Assembly: GCF_004339745.1 (NCBI RefSeq)
Contig: NZ_SMGP01000002.1
Location: forward strand, 682,001-746,000
Source: Paraburkholderia sp. BL9I2N2
GTDB lineage: Bacteria > Pseudomonadota > Gammaproteobacteria > Burkholderiales > Burkholderiaceae
Length of the DNA: 64,000 nt
Direction: 5' to 3'
Part shown: positions 24,076-31,662 of the stretch, piece after piece
Numbering within the stretch: the first letter of the stretch is position 1
How the letters are laid out: every line of letters begins with the position of its first letter
Position numbers and translations under genes: made by a program
The notes under the pieces: generated by a model
What the model was told of the DNA's origin: nothing
The model's database searches: none
Seen by the model: only the letters and a program-made list of their open reading frames with translations

Positions 24076-25683
24076 TCACATTCTGAACACGCCGAAACGC
24101 GTGTCTTCGATCGGCGCGTTCATCGCGGCGGACAAGCCGAGACCGAGCACGTCGCGCGTTTGCGCCGGATCGATCACGCCGTCGTCCCACAGGCGCGCGC
24201 TCGCGTAGTACGGGTGGCCCTGATGTTCGTATTGATCGCGGATCGGCTGCTTGAACGCCTCTTCTTCTTCAGTGCTCCACGAGCCGCCCTTGCCTTCGAT
24301 GCCGTCGCGCTTGACGGTGGCCAGCACCGACGCCGCCTGCTCGCCGCCCATCACCGAGATGCGCGCGTTCGGCCACATCCACAGGAAACGCGGCGAATAT
24401 GCGCGGCCGCACATGCCGTAATTGCCCGCGCCGAACGACCCGCCGATGATCACCGTGAACTTCGGCACCTTGGCCGTAGCCACCGCCGTCACCATCTTCG
24501 CGCCGTTACGCGCGATGCCTTCGTTTTCGTATTTGCGGCCCACCATGAAGCCGGTAATGTTCTGCAGGAACACGAGCGGAATCTTGCGCTGACAGCACAG
24601 TTCGATGAAGTGCGCACCTTTGAGCGCGGACTCCGAAAACAGAATGCCGTTGTTCGCGATGATGCCGACCGGATGCCCCCAGATATGCGCGAAGCCGGTG
24701 ACGAGCGTGGTGCCGTAGCGCGCCTTGAATTCGTCGAATGCCGAGTCGTCGACGATCCGCGCGATCACCTCGCGGATATCGAACGGCTTGCGGGTATCCA
24801 CGGGAATCACACCGTACATGCTTTTCACGTCGTAGCGCGGCGGCTTCGGTTCCTGCAAGGCGACCGGCACCTGCTTGCCGCGATTCAGATTACCGACGAT
24901 GCTGCGCGCAATCCCCAGCGCATGCGCGTCGTTCTGCGCGAGATGATCGACCACGCCCGACAGACGCGTATGCACGTCGCCGCCGCCGAGATCTTCGGCG
25001 CTCACCACTTCACCGGTGGCGGCTTTCACGAGCGGCGGACCGCCGAGGAAAATCGTCCCCTGATTCTTGACGATGATCGACTCGTCGCTCATGGCCGGCA
25101 CGTAGGCGCCGCCCGCGGTACACGAACCCATCACGACGGCAATCTGCGGAATGCCCGCTGCGGACAGATTCGCCTGATTGTAGAAGATGCGGCCGAAGTG
25201 ATCGCGGTCCGGAAACACGTCGTCCTGGTTCGGCAGATTCGCGCCGCCCGAGTCGACCAGATACACACACGGCAGGTGATTTTCAGCGGCAATTTCCTGC
25301 GCCCGCACGTGTTTTTTCACGGTGACCGGATAGTAGGTGCCGCCCTTGACGGTTGCGTCGTTGCAGACGATCACGCACTCCTGCCCGGCGATCCGGCCAA
25401 TGCCGGTGATCACGCCCGCGCCCGGCGCATCGTTGTGATACATGCCGTAGGCTGCGAGTTGCGAGAACTCGAGAAACGGTGTGCCCGGATCGAGCAGCTT
25501 CTCGATGCGATCGCGCGGCAGCAGTTTGCCGCGGCCCGTGTGTTTGTCGCGCGCCGCCTGACCGCCGCCCAGCGCGAGCTTCTCGACCTTCGCGCGAAGG
25601 TCGGCGACCAGCGCTTCGAGCGCCGTCGCGTTGGCGCGGAAGTCGTCCGAGCGCGGATTCAGCTTTGATTCGATGATCGGCAT
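24076..25683 (-). CDS. liuB: methylcrotonyl-CoA carboxylase, carboxyltransferase beta subunit
   Basis: A 535-residue carboxyltransferase. It begins with KLNPRSDDFRANATAL and has GRGKLLPRDRIEKLLDPGTPF, the acyl-CoA site GGSFGAGNYGMCGRAY and WPNARISVMGGEQAA, all characteristic of MCC beta rather than propionyl-CoA carboxylase. It takes carboxybiotin from the alpha subunit. AGGAGAAGCCCGTA before the ATG gives a good ribosome site, which overlaps the end of the palindromic repeat at 25701-25734. It is separated from liuA by 171 bp containing that repeat and a 24-bp palindrome, so it may have its own expression level. Confidence 0.94.
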   Translation of the reverse strand: MPIIESKLNPRSDDFRANATALEALVADLRAKVEKLALGGGQAARDKHTGRGKLLPRDRIEKLLDPGTPFLEFSQLAAYGMYHNDAPGAGVITGIGRIAGQECVIVCNDATVKGGTYYPVTVKKHVRAQEIAAENHLPCVYLVDSGGANLPNQDDVFPDRDHFGRIFYNQANLSAAGIPQIAVVMGSCTAGGAYVPAMSDESIIVKNQGTIFLGGPPLVKAATGEVVSAEDLGGGDVHTRLSGVVDHLAQNDAHALGIARSIVGNLNRGKQVPVALQEPKPPRYDVKSMYGVIPVDTRKPFDIREVIARIVDDSAFDEFKARYGTTLVTGFAHIWGHPVGIIANNGILFSESALKGAHFIELCCQRKIPLVFLQNITGFMVGRKYENEGIARNGAKMVTAVATAKVPKFTVIIGGSFGAGNYGMCGRAYSPRFLWMWPNARISVMGGEQAASVLATVKRDGIEGKGGSWSTEEEEAFKQPIRDQYEHQGHPYYASARLWDDGVIDPAQTRDVLGLGLSAAMNAPIEDTRFGVFRM

Positions 25684-25700
25684 TACGGGCTTCTCCTGTC

Positions 25701-25734
25701 GATCGGAGTGAGTGCTTCAGCACTCACTCCGATC
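25701..25734 (-). repeat. dispersed palindromic element, copy B, before liuB
   Basis: GATCGGAGTGAGTGCT and its exact inverse complement AGCACTCACTCCGATC are separated by two bases, giving a perfect 16-bp stem. Read leftward it is preceded by TTGCATGG and followed by CGACAGGAG, the ribosome site of liuB. Copy A (15915-15948) has the same framework with a different inner stem. Being transcribed with liuB, it can fold in the leader next to the ribosome site and could influence translation or act as a processing site. Confidence 0.75.
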
Positions 25735-25824
25735 CCATGCAAGGTAATTGCTTTCGCCGCTTCTTTGTAGGCTTTGCGCTGACACGCAGCGTGACGCGCC
25801 GTACGATGTATGGTGCGCTGCGAA

Positions 25825-25848
25825 GTGCACTAAGTGCACTTAGTGCAC
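25825..25848. promoter_or_regulatory. perfect 24-bp palindrome in the liuA-liuB spacer
   Basis: The 24 bases from 25825 are identical to their reverse complement: GTGCAC at each end and TAAGTGCACTTA in the centre. They also form overlapping 9-bp direct repeats (AAGTGCACT twice from 25823). The palindrome lies six bases after the liuA stop and 140 bp before liuB. It could be a regulator site for an internal liuB promoter or the base of a transcript-end hairpin, though there is no T-run on either strand. Confidence 0.55.
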
Positions 25849-25854
25849 AACCGC

Positions 25855-27036
25855 TCAGGCCGTTTCGGCGAACAGTTCGCGGCCGATCAGCATGCGGCGG
25901 ATCTCGCTGGTACCGGCGCCGATTTCATAGAGCTTCGCGTCGCGCCACAAACGGCCGACCGGATACTCGTTGATATAGCCATTGCCGCCGAGAATCTGGA
26001 TAGCCTCGCCGGCCATCCACGTCGCTTTTTCCGCGGTGTAGAGAATCACGCCCGCGCAGTCTTTGCGCACCTGGCGCACATGCTCCTTGCCGAGCGTGTC
26101 GAGTTGACGACCCACCGCATAGAGATACGCGCGGCACGCCTGCAACGTCGTGTAGAGGTCCGCGACCTTGCCTTGAATGAGCTGAAATTCGCCGATCGGC
26201 TGACCGAACTGCTTACGGTCGTGGATATACGGCACGACCGCGTCCATGACCGCGACCATGATGCCGGTCGGGCCGCCTGCGAGCACGGCGCGTTCGTAGT
26301 CGAGGCCGCTCATCAGCACCTTCGCGCCGCCGTTCAACTGGCCGAGAATGTTTTCTTCCGGCACTTCCACGTCCTGGAACACCAGTTCGCCGGTATGCGA
26401 GCCGCGCATGCCGAGCTTGTCGAGTTTCTGCGCAACGGAAAATCCCTTCATGCCCTTCTCGACGATAAACGCGGTAATGCCGCGCGAATTCGCTTCGGGA
26501 TCGGTCTTGGCATAGACGACCAGCGTGTCGCAATCCGGGCCATTGGTGATCCACATCTTCGTGCCGTTGAGCACGTAGTGGTCGCCCTTCTTCTCCGCGC
26601 GCAGCTTCATGCTGACCACATCCGAACCCGCGTTCGGCTCGCTCATGGCGAGTGCGCCGATATGTTCGCCCGACACGAGCTTGGGCAGATACTTCTGTTT
26701 TTGCGCTTCCGTGCCGTTGCGATGAATCTGGTTGACGCACAGATTCGAATGCGCGCCGTACGAGAGACCGACCGACGCCGACGCGCGCGAGATTTCCTCC
26801 ATGGCGATCATGTGCGCCGTATAGCCCATGTTCGCGCCGCCGTATTCCTCCGAGACCGTCATGCCGAGCACGCCCAGATCGCCGAACTTGCGCCACAGGT
26901 CCATGGGAAACTGATCCGTGCGATCGATTTCCGCGGCACGCGGGGCGATTTCTTTGGCAGCGAATCCCGCGATGCTGTCGCGCAGCATTTCGATTTCTTC
27001 GCCGAGCGGGAATTGCAAACCGGGCAGGTTGCTCAT
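25855..27036 (-). CDS. liuA: isovaleryl-CoA dehydrogenase
   Basis: A 393-residue acyl-CoA dehydrogenase. It starts LPGLQFPLGEEIEMLRDSI and has the flavin-binding LAMSEPNAGSDVVSM, the WITNGPDCDTLVV segment, and C-terminal YEIGAGTSEIRRMLIGREL, all typical of isovaleryl-CoA dehydrogenases. It oxidises isovaleryl-CoA to 3-methylcrotonyl-CoA, feeding electrons to ETF, and is the first gene of the operon. The ATG at 27034-27036 has GGAGACACAGCA before it; an open 45-codon extension upstream is proline-rich and not family-like. A promoter with an overlapping palindrome lies at 27170-27198. Confidence 0.94.
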   Translation of the reverse strand: MSNLPGLQFPLGEEIEMLRDSIAGFAAKEIAPRAAEIDRTDQFPMDLWRKFGDLGVLGMTVSEEYGGANMGYTAHMIAMEEISRASASVGLSYGAHSNLCVNQIHRNGTEAQKQKYLPKLVSGEHIGALAMSEPNAGSDVVSMKLRAEKKGDHYVLNGTKMWITNGPDCDTLVVYAKTDPEANSRGITAFIVEKGMKGFSVAQKLDKLGMRGSHTGELVFQDVEVPEENILGQLNGGAKVLMSGLDYERAVLAGGPTGIMVAVMDAVVPYIHDRKQFGQPIGEFQLIQGKVADLYTTLQACRAYLYAVGRQLDTLGKEHVRQVRKDCAGVILYTAEKATWMAGEAIQILGGNGYINEYPVGRLWRDAKLYEIGAGTSEIRRMLIGRELFAETA

Positions 27037-27169
27037 TGCTGTGTCTCCAGAGTTCGTTGGCGGCCGGCCTTGGGTGGGCGCAGGCTGGTCCGGTTGCGGC
27101 TCGGCGGACGGCGGCGGCCTTGTGGGCCGCCCCTGTCGTCCCGCACGAGGCGCGAAACGTTCAAGGCGC

Positions 27170-27198
27170 ATTTCACGCTAGATTTACGTAAGCGTCAA
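27170..27198 (-). promoter_or_regulatory. candidate promoter of the liu operon with embedded dyad
   Basis: On the leftward strand TTGACG (27193-27198) and TGAAAT (27170-27175) are separated by 17 bases, a plausible sigma-70 pair. The spacer contains the self-complementary TTACGTAA (27184-27191) flanked by ACGCT and AGCGT arms. A regulator bound there would block RNA polymerase, which fits repression of the liu operon without leucine-derived acyl-CoA. Confidence 0.5.
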
Positions 27199-27205
27199 TA
27201 GGTAT

Positions 27206-27224
27206 TTTTGAGTGTTACTCAGAA
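27206..27224. promoter_or_regulatory. TetR-type operator candidate between liuA and the divergent regulator
   Basis: TGAGT and ACTCA are perfect inverted repeats around GTT, and TTT/GAAA flanks extend the dyad to 7 of 8 positions on each side. The site is just upstream of the liu promoter and about 110 bp before the TetR start, so it is well placed for the divergent TetR protein. Confidence 0.45.
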
Positions 27225-27334
27225 ACTGAAGCGACCGCCTACAACATCGCTGTGACGTGATAGCATCGCAGTCATCGGACTTATTCCACACCTTTACGAG
27301 CCGAATTCGCCTCGCAAATCTGAACTGGACTCAT

Positions 27335-28081
27335 ATGACGGTTGCCACGAAGGCCGAGTTACCCGCCTCGCGCCGCCAGCCGGCCGGGCGCAAGTCGCAG
27401 CAGCGCGTGAAGGAGATCCTTCAGGCGGGGCGCGACGTGTTCTCCGAAAAGGGCTACGAGCGCGCGACAACGGCCGAAATCGCGCAGCGCCTCGGCATTT
27501 CCGAGGCGACCGTGTTCAGCTATTTCCGCGGCAAACGCGAGCTGTGCGCGCGGGTGATCGGCGACTGGTACGACGAGATCATCGACGCGATCGAATCCGG
27601 CTTGCCGCGCGACGGCAATGTGCGCCAGCAGTTCGCGTTCATCGTGCGCACGCATTTGCGGCTGATGCTGGTGAACGGCACTGATCTGTGCGCGCTGGTG
27701 TTATCCGAAGGTCGGGCCCGGCATCATGAGCTGAGCGAGGCGCTCACGGAGTTGCAGCGCCGCTATACCGCGCCGTTGATGCGCGTACTGGCACAAGGCC
27801 AGGAAAGCGGGCAGATTCGCGCCGACATGCCACTGCGCCTGTTGCGCTCGATGGTGTTCGGGCCGATGGAGCACGTGCTCTGGGACGCCACGCTCGCGAA
27901 CCGGCATATCGATATCGATGCGACCGCGGATCAGCTCATCGACGTCTTGTGGGCCGCGCTGACGCCGCCGGATCTGGCGGTGAGCGCATTGCAGCAGTTC
28001 AGAGTGGAAGTGGCGGAGGCGAACCGGCGGTTCGAAGAGGCGGCGCGCGGTGCAACGGATATGTCTCGCGGCAACGAATAG
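27335..28081 (+). CDS. TetR-family regulator divergent from the liu operon
   Basis: A 248-residue TetR protein. The helix-turn-helix reads ERATTAEIAQRLGISEATVFSYFRGKRELC after a basic N-terminal arm (SRRQPAGRKSQQR). The C-terminal domain is helical and probably binds an acyl-CoA. A TetR regulator called LiuQ has been proposed by comparative genomics to control leucine catabolism in Burkholderiales, and the divergent placement fits that role. The ATG at 27335 is chosen where family homology begins; 26 open codons upstream have no such homology and lack a ribosome site. Confidence 0.85.
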   Translation: MTVATKAELPASRRQPAGRKSQQRVKEILQAGRDVFSEKGYERATTAEIAQRLGISEATVFSYFRGKRELCARVIGDWYDEIIDAIESGLPRDGNVRQQFAFIVRTHLRLMLVNGTDLCALVLSEGRARHHELSEALTELQRRYTAPLMRVLAQGQESGQIRADMPLRLLRSMVFGPMEHVLWDATLANRHIDIDATADQLIDVLWAALTPPDLAVSALQQFRVEVAEANRRFEEAARGATDMSRGNE

Positions 28082-28174
28082 CGGGCGCATTTCCTGCGTT
28101 TGCCTCACTTCTGTTCTTCGGCGAAAAAACGGCTAATCTACTGCTTCCCGGTCGAAGTCAGATGGAGACGCCAA

Positions 28175-29017
28175 GTGCCGAAAGAATCAGCCGCAAAGAT
28201 CGCCAAGCCAGCCAAGACCTCGAACATCCGCATCGGCATAGGCGGCTGGACCTACGCGCCCTGGCGCGGCACCTTCTACCCCTCCGACCTCACACAAAGC
28301 CGCGAACTCGAATACGCGAGCAAGAACCTCACATCGATCGAAATCAACGGCACGTTTTACGGATTGCAAAAACCGGCGAGCTACGAGAAGTGGTACCAGG
28401 AAACGCCGGACGATTTCGTCTTTTCGCTGAAGGCGCCGCGCTACGCGACCAACAGAAAAGTCCTCGCCGATGCGGGCGAAACGATCGAACGCTTCTTCGG
28501 CAGCGGCGTGCTATTGCTCAAGCAGAAGCTCGGCCCGGTCAACTGGCAATTCGCGCCCACCAAAAAATTCGACAAGGAAGACTTCGAAGCCTTTCTGAAG
28601 CTACTGCCGGCCAGTATCGAAGGCCAGAAGCTCAGGCATGCGATCGAAGTCCGCAACGACACCTTCAAGACGCCGGACTTCATCGCGCTCGCCCGCAAAT
28701 ACAAAGTCGCCGTGGTACTGGCGGGCGACAGCGAATACCCGCAGATCGCGGACATCACCGCGCCATTCGTGTACGCCCGCATCATGGGCACGACCGACAA
28801 ACAGGCCAAAGGCTATTCGAGCAAGGCGCTCGACACGTGGGCCGAACGCGCGCGGCAATTGGCGGCAGGCACGACACCGGACGACCTGGAAACCTCGGCA
28901 GAAGCACCCGCGAAATCGGCCACACGCGCAGCCGCACGCGACGTCTATCTCTACGTGATCAGCGGCTTCAAGGAACGCAATCCGGCGGCCGCCATGGCGC
29001 TGATCAAACGTCTCTGA
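28175..29017 (+). CDS. DUF72 domain protein
   Basis: A 280-residue protein with the DUF72 features IRIGIGGWTYAPWRGTFYP near the N-terminus, SIEINGTFYGL, and FVFSLKAPRYAT, all on a TIM-barrel-like fold. The start is a GTG at 28175 preceded by GGAG at eight bases; no ATG gives a better fit. The function of the family is unknown and no catalytic proof exists. It follows the TetR gene by about 90 bp on the same strand and precedes aroG by about 130 bp; no link to either is evident. Confidence 0.85.
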   Translation: MPKESAAKIAKPAKTSNIRIGIGGWTYAPWRGTFYPSDLTQSRELEYASKNLTSIEINGTFYGLQKPASYEKWYQETPDDFVFSLKAPRYATNRKVLADAGETIERFFGSGVLLLKQKLGPVNWQFAPTKKFDKEDFEAFLKLLPASIEGQKLRHAIEVRNDTFKTPDFIALARKYKVAVVLAGDSEYPQIADITAPFVYARIMGTTDKQAKGYSSKALDTWAERARQLAAGTTPDDLETSAEAPAKSATRAAARDVYLYVISGFKERNPAAAMALIKRL

Positions 29018-29144
29018 CACGCGGCGCCCGGCCGCATCGCGCGAGTGTCATAATCCCGGCAGCGAAGACAAGCACGATCAACGCAACCACACTCATGCAG
29101 TCAGGCCGCGAGGCCACTTCATCACCAAGGTCCGGGAGAATATT

Positions 29145-30263
29145 TTGAGCGCCATCGACAATCCTTTGCACGATCAGGAAGTCGGCTCGGCCGACGCCAC
29201 GCAGGACACCACGCGCATCGACGACGTTCGGATCGGCGCGGTCCGTCCACTGATTTCCCCTGCGCTGTTGCAGGACGAGTTGCCGGTGCCGCCTTCGGTG
29301 CAGACGCTGGTCGAGAAAACCCGCACGGAAATCGCCGATATTCTGCATGGCCGTGACGACCGGCTCGTGATGATCGTCGGGCCGTGTTCGATTCATGACC
29401 ACGATCAGGCAATCGAATACGCACACAAACTGAAGGTCGCCGCCGACACCTACAAGGACGACCTCCTGATCGTGATGCGGGTCTACTTCGAGAAGCCGCG
29501 CACCACGGTCGGCTGGAAAGGCTATATCAACGACCCGCGTCTGGACGGCAGTTTCCGCATCAACGAAGGTCTGCGTCTTGCACGGCAACTGCTGCTCGAC
29601 ATCAACGGTCTCGGCTTGTCCACGGCCACCGAATTTCTCGACCTGCTGAGCCCGCAGTACATTGCCGACCTGATCGCGTGGGGCGCCATCGGCGCGCGCA
29701 CGACGGAGAGCCAGAGCCATCGTCAACTGGCGTCAGGCCTGAGCTGCCCGATCGGTTTCAAGAACGGCACCGACGGCGGCGTGCAGATCGCCGCGGACGC
29801 GATCGTCGCCGCGCGCGCGAGCCACGCGTTCATGGGCATGACGAAAATGGGCATGGCCGCGATCTTCGAAACGCGCGGCAACGACGACGCGCACGTGATC
29901 CTGCGCGGCGGCAAGAAAGGGCCGAACTACGACAGCGCGTCGGTGGAAGCCACCTGCGTGGCGCTTAAATCAGCGGGTTTGCGCGAGCAGGTCATGGTCG
30001 ACTGTTCGCATGCGAACTCGGGCAAGTCGCACTTGCGTCAACTGGAGGTGGTGCAGGATCTGGCGCAGCAGTTGTCGCAGCGCGAGTGCCGCATCATCGG
30101 CGTCATGCTGGAAAGTCATCTGGAAGAAGGCCGTCAGGATCTGAAGCCAGGCGTGCCGTTGCGTCACGGCGTTTCGATCACGGATGCCTGCGTCAGTTGG
30201 GCGCAGACCGAGCCGGCGCTCGAGACGCTCGCCGAAGCCACCCGCAAACGTCGCGCCGGCTAA
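29145..30263 (+). CDS. aroG: 3-deoxy-7-phosphoheptulonate synthase (DAHP synthase, class I)
   Basis: A 372-residue enzyme of the AroG/AroF/AroH type. MIVGPCSIHDHDQAIEYA, VYFEKPRTTVGWKGYINDP, WGAIGARTTESQSHRQLASGLS and MVDCSHANSGKSH supply the phosphoenolpyruvate, erythrose-4-phosphate and metal sites. It performs the first step of the shikimate pathway. The start is TTG at 29145, preceded by GGGAG five bases away; no suitable ATG or GTG exists nearby, so the rare start may limit translation. Which aromatic amino acid inhibits it cannot be read by eye. The gene is convergent with hupB; the 200-bp gap holds only weak hairpins. Confidence 0.93.
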   Translation: MSAIDNPLHDQEVGSADATQDTTRIDDVRIGAVRPLISPALLQDELPVPPSVQTLVEKTRTEIADILHGRDDRLVMIVGPCSIHDHDQAIEYAHKLKVAADTYKDDLLIVMRVYFEKPRTTVGWKGYINDPRLDGSFRINEGLRLARQLLLDINGLGLSTATEFLDLLSPQYIADLIAWGAIGARTTESQSHRQLASGLSCPIGFKNGTDGGVQIAADAIVAARASHAFMGMTKMGMAAIFETRGNDDAHVILRGGKKGPNYDSASVEATCVALKSAGLREQVMVDCSHANSGKSHLRQLEVVQDLAQQLSQRECRIIGVMLESHLEEGRQDLKPGVPLRHGVSITDACVSWAQTEPALETLAEATRKRRAG

Positions 30264-30464
30264 GCGCGAGCCGGGACGCAAGCGCTGAGTCGGGCACCCC
30301 CCCAGGAAGCCCCTTGGGGAGAGCACAAAAACACACGCGCCGCACCAGCCGCCGATCGATCCACCTTACCGGGGTTGGGCAGCGCGTGATTCCTCACGCC
30401 CGATGCATCGCTCGCCGCGCGCCAATTTGGCGCGTGTGGATGCTCCGGCGTGAAGCGCGTTGCA

Positions 30465-30743
30465 TTAAGACGCGTTGACGGCTTCCTTGAACGCCTTGCC
30501 AGCGGTGAATTTCACCGTCTTGGCAGCCGCGATCTGGATCTCGGCACCCGTCGACGGATTGCGGCCCACGCGTGCTGCGCGCGCGCCAGTCGAGAAAGAA
30601 CCGAAACCGACCAGTTGCACCGTATCACCACCCACCACGGCTTTGGTCACCGCTTCGACGATCGCGTCGATGGTTTGGCCGGTGGCCGCTTTGCTTTCGC
30701 CCGTCGCTGCGGCGACTGCATCAATCAGTTCCTGTTTGTTCAT
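30465..30743 (-). CDS. hupB: HU-family nucleoid protein
   Basis: A 92-residue HU protein. MNKQELIDAVAAATGESKAATGQ begins the dimerisation helices, VQLVGFGSFSTGARAARVGRNPSTG is the beta arm with the Pro that intercalates DNA, and VKFTAGKAFKEAVN ends the protein. It compacts and bends DNA non-specifically as a dimer. GGGAAGTGCT precedes the ATG at 30741-30743; an upstream in-frame extension of 52 codons is non-conserved and excluded. It is convergent with aroG and has about 350 bp of non-coding DNA upstream. Confidence 0.96.
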   Translation of the reverse strand: MNKQELIDAVAAATGESKAATGQTIDAIVEAVTKAVVGGDTVQLVGFGSFSTGARAARVGRNPSTGAEIQIAAAKTVKFTAGKAFKEAVNAS

Positions 30744-31093
30744 AGCACTTCCCGTATGGTAATCATGGAACCGGCGCCACATCTGTTGCGCCGGGACCGA
30801 CACACTAACGCATAGGCGCGGGTTCGCGCAAACCTTGGGTGTAAGCCTTGTATCACCCGCCCACAGGGAATTTGACGATTTTTTCCTGCAAAGTGCCATA
30901 AGAATCGCGCGCTTACACGTTTCTTCGGCTCGACACGGCTTTTTGCGTTATCACAATCCGTTGCAATTTCAGTGCTTTAGCGCGTCCCAAACCGCCACCA
31001 GCGGGCTTTTTTACTATGTTATGGTGGATCGCAGAAAGTCGGAATTTGTCAGGCGCGGCGTCCGGTAAATAAAGAATCCGGGAGGAATAAAAA
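30744..31093. other. 350-bp gap between hupB and the exported-protein gene
   Basis: No protein gene is supported. The leftward half must hold the hupB promoter. On the rightward strand there is TTGACG at 30872-30877 with a suboptimal CATAAG 19 bases later, and a hairpin followed by six T at 30992-31012. Together they could bound a short non-coding RNA of about 100 nt, but this is an inference from position only. Confidence 0.35.
30992..31012 (+). terminator. intrinsic terminator candidate
   Basis: CCGC-CACCA-GCGG forms a short GC-rich stem-loop followed by GC and TTTTTT, the standard layout of a Rho-independent terminator on the rightward strand. No rightward protein gene ends within 700 bp upstream, aroG being the nearest, with the leftward hupB gene in between. 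Confidence 0.55.
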
Positions 31094-31477
31094 ATGAAAT
31101 TTCGCCATATTGCAACATGTGCGCTGCTCGCCGCGACGTCCTGGGCGGCCCTCGCAGCCGACGACAAAAGCTGCGCCACGCTCGTCGGCACGGCAAATTC
31201 ACCCGCTCCGCAGAGCTTTCAGGTACGTGACGGCGAGCCGGTCGACCTCGTCAGCGGCACTGGAACCGTGCACGGCAAGCTGCTGGTTTTCGGCGACAGC
31301 GGGGTTTTCCGGGCCTATTGGCAGCCCGAGAACAGCCCGGAGAAGTATGTGCTGGCGAATGCCGGCATGAATACCGTGCGGCTCGTCTCTACGCCGCCAC
31401 AAGGCACGCCGGCACAGAACGGCCAACCCGGCACGACGCTCACGCCGCAACGCGTGCTCTCCTGTCCGGTGCTTTGA
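31094..31477 (+). CDS. small exported protein of unknown function
   Basis: A 127-residue protein with a clear Sec signal peptide, MKFRHIATCALLAATSWAALA, probably cut after ALA. The mature part is about 105 residues with two cysteines (CATLVG and LSCPVL at the end) that could form a disulfide, and a hydrophobic beta-rich centre. GGGAGG lies ten bases before the ATG. No family was recognised. It stands between hupB and a GGDEF-EAL gene, with separate upstream region for each. Confidence 0.7.
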   Translation: MKFRHIATCALLAATSWAALAADDKSCATLVGTANSPAPQSFQVRDGEPVDLVSGTGTVHGKLLVFGDSGVFRAYWQPENSPEKYVLANAGMNTVRLVSTPPQGTPAQNGQPGTTLTPQRVLSCPVL

Positions 31478-31662
31478 TGCGACGAGTCTGTCACTTCGGC
31501 CGTTCGAGCGCGGCACAAATGACCCGTCACGCATCGTAAGCAGGTCGTACTTACCGCTTGTTCGCGAGGCAATCGATTTCTATCTGACACGCCCTCAAGG
31601 TCTCACCCGTCCTGCCGATATACAAAGCTGCGTGTGCTGCGCAAACGTTTAAAGGAACGGGG

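Noticed and set aside
23869..25668. 599-codon open frame opposite liuB
   Set aside because: Same reason: antisense shadow of a conserved carboxyltransferase gene with low-complexity Arg/His/Ala composition.
30264..30464. GC-rich dyads between aroG and hupB as terminators
   Set aside because: The CCCC-rich stem near 30300 has a mismatch and no T-run, and the GCGCGCCAATTTGGCGCG palindrome has almost no loop; neither is convincing enough to annotate.
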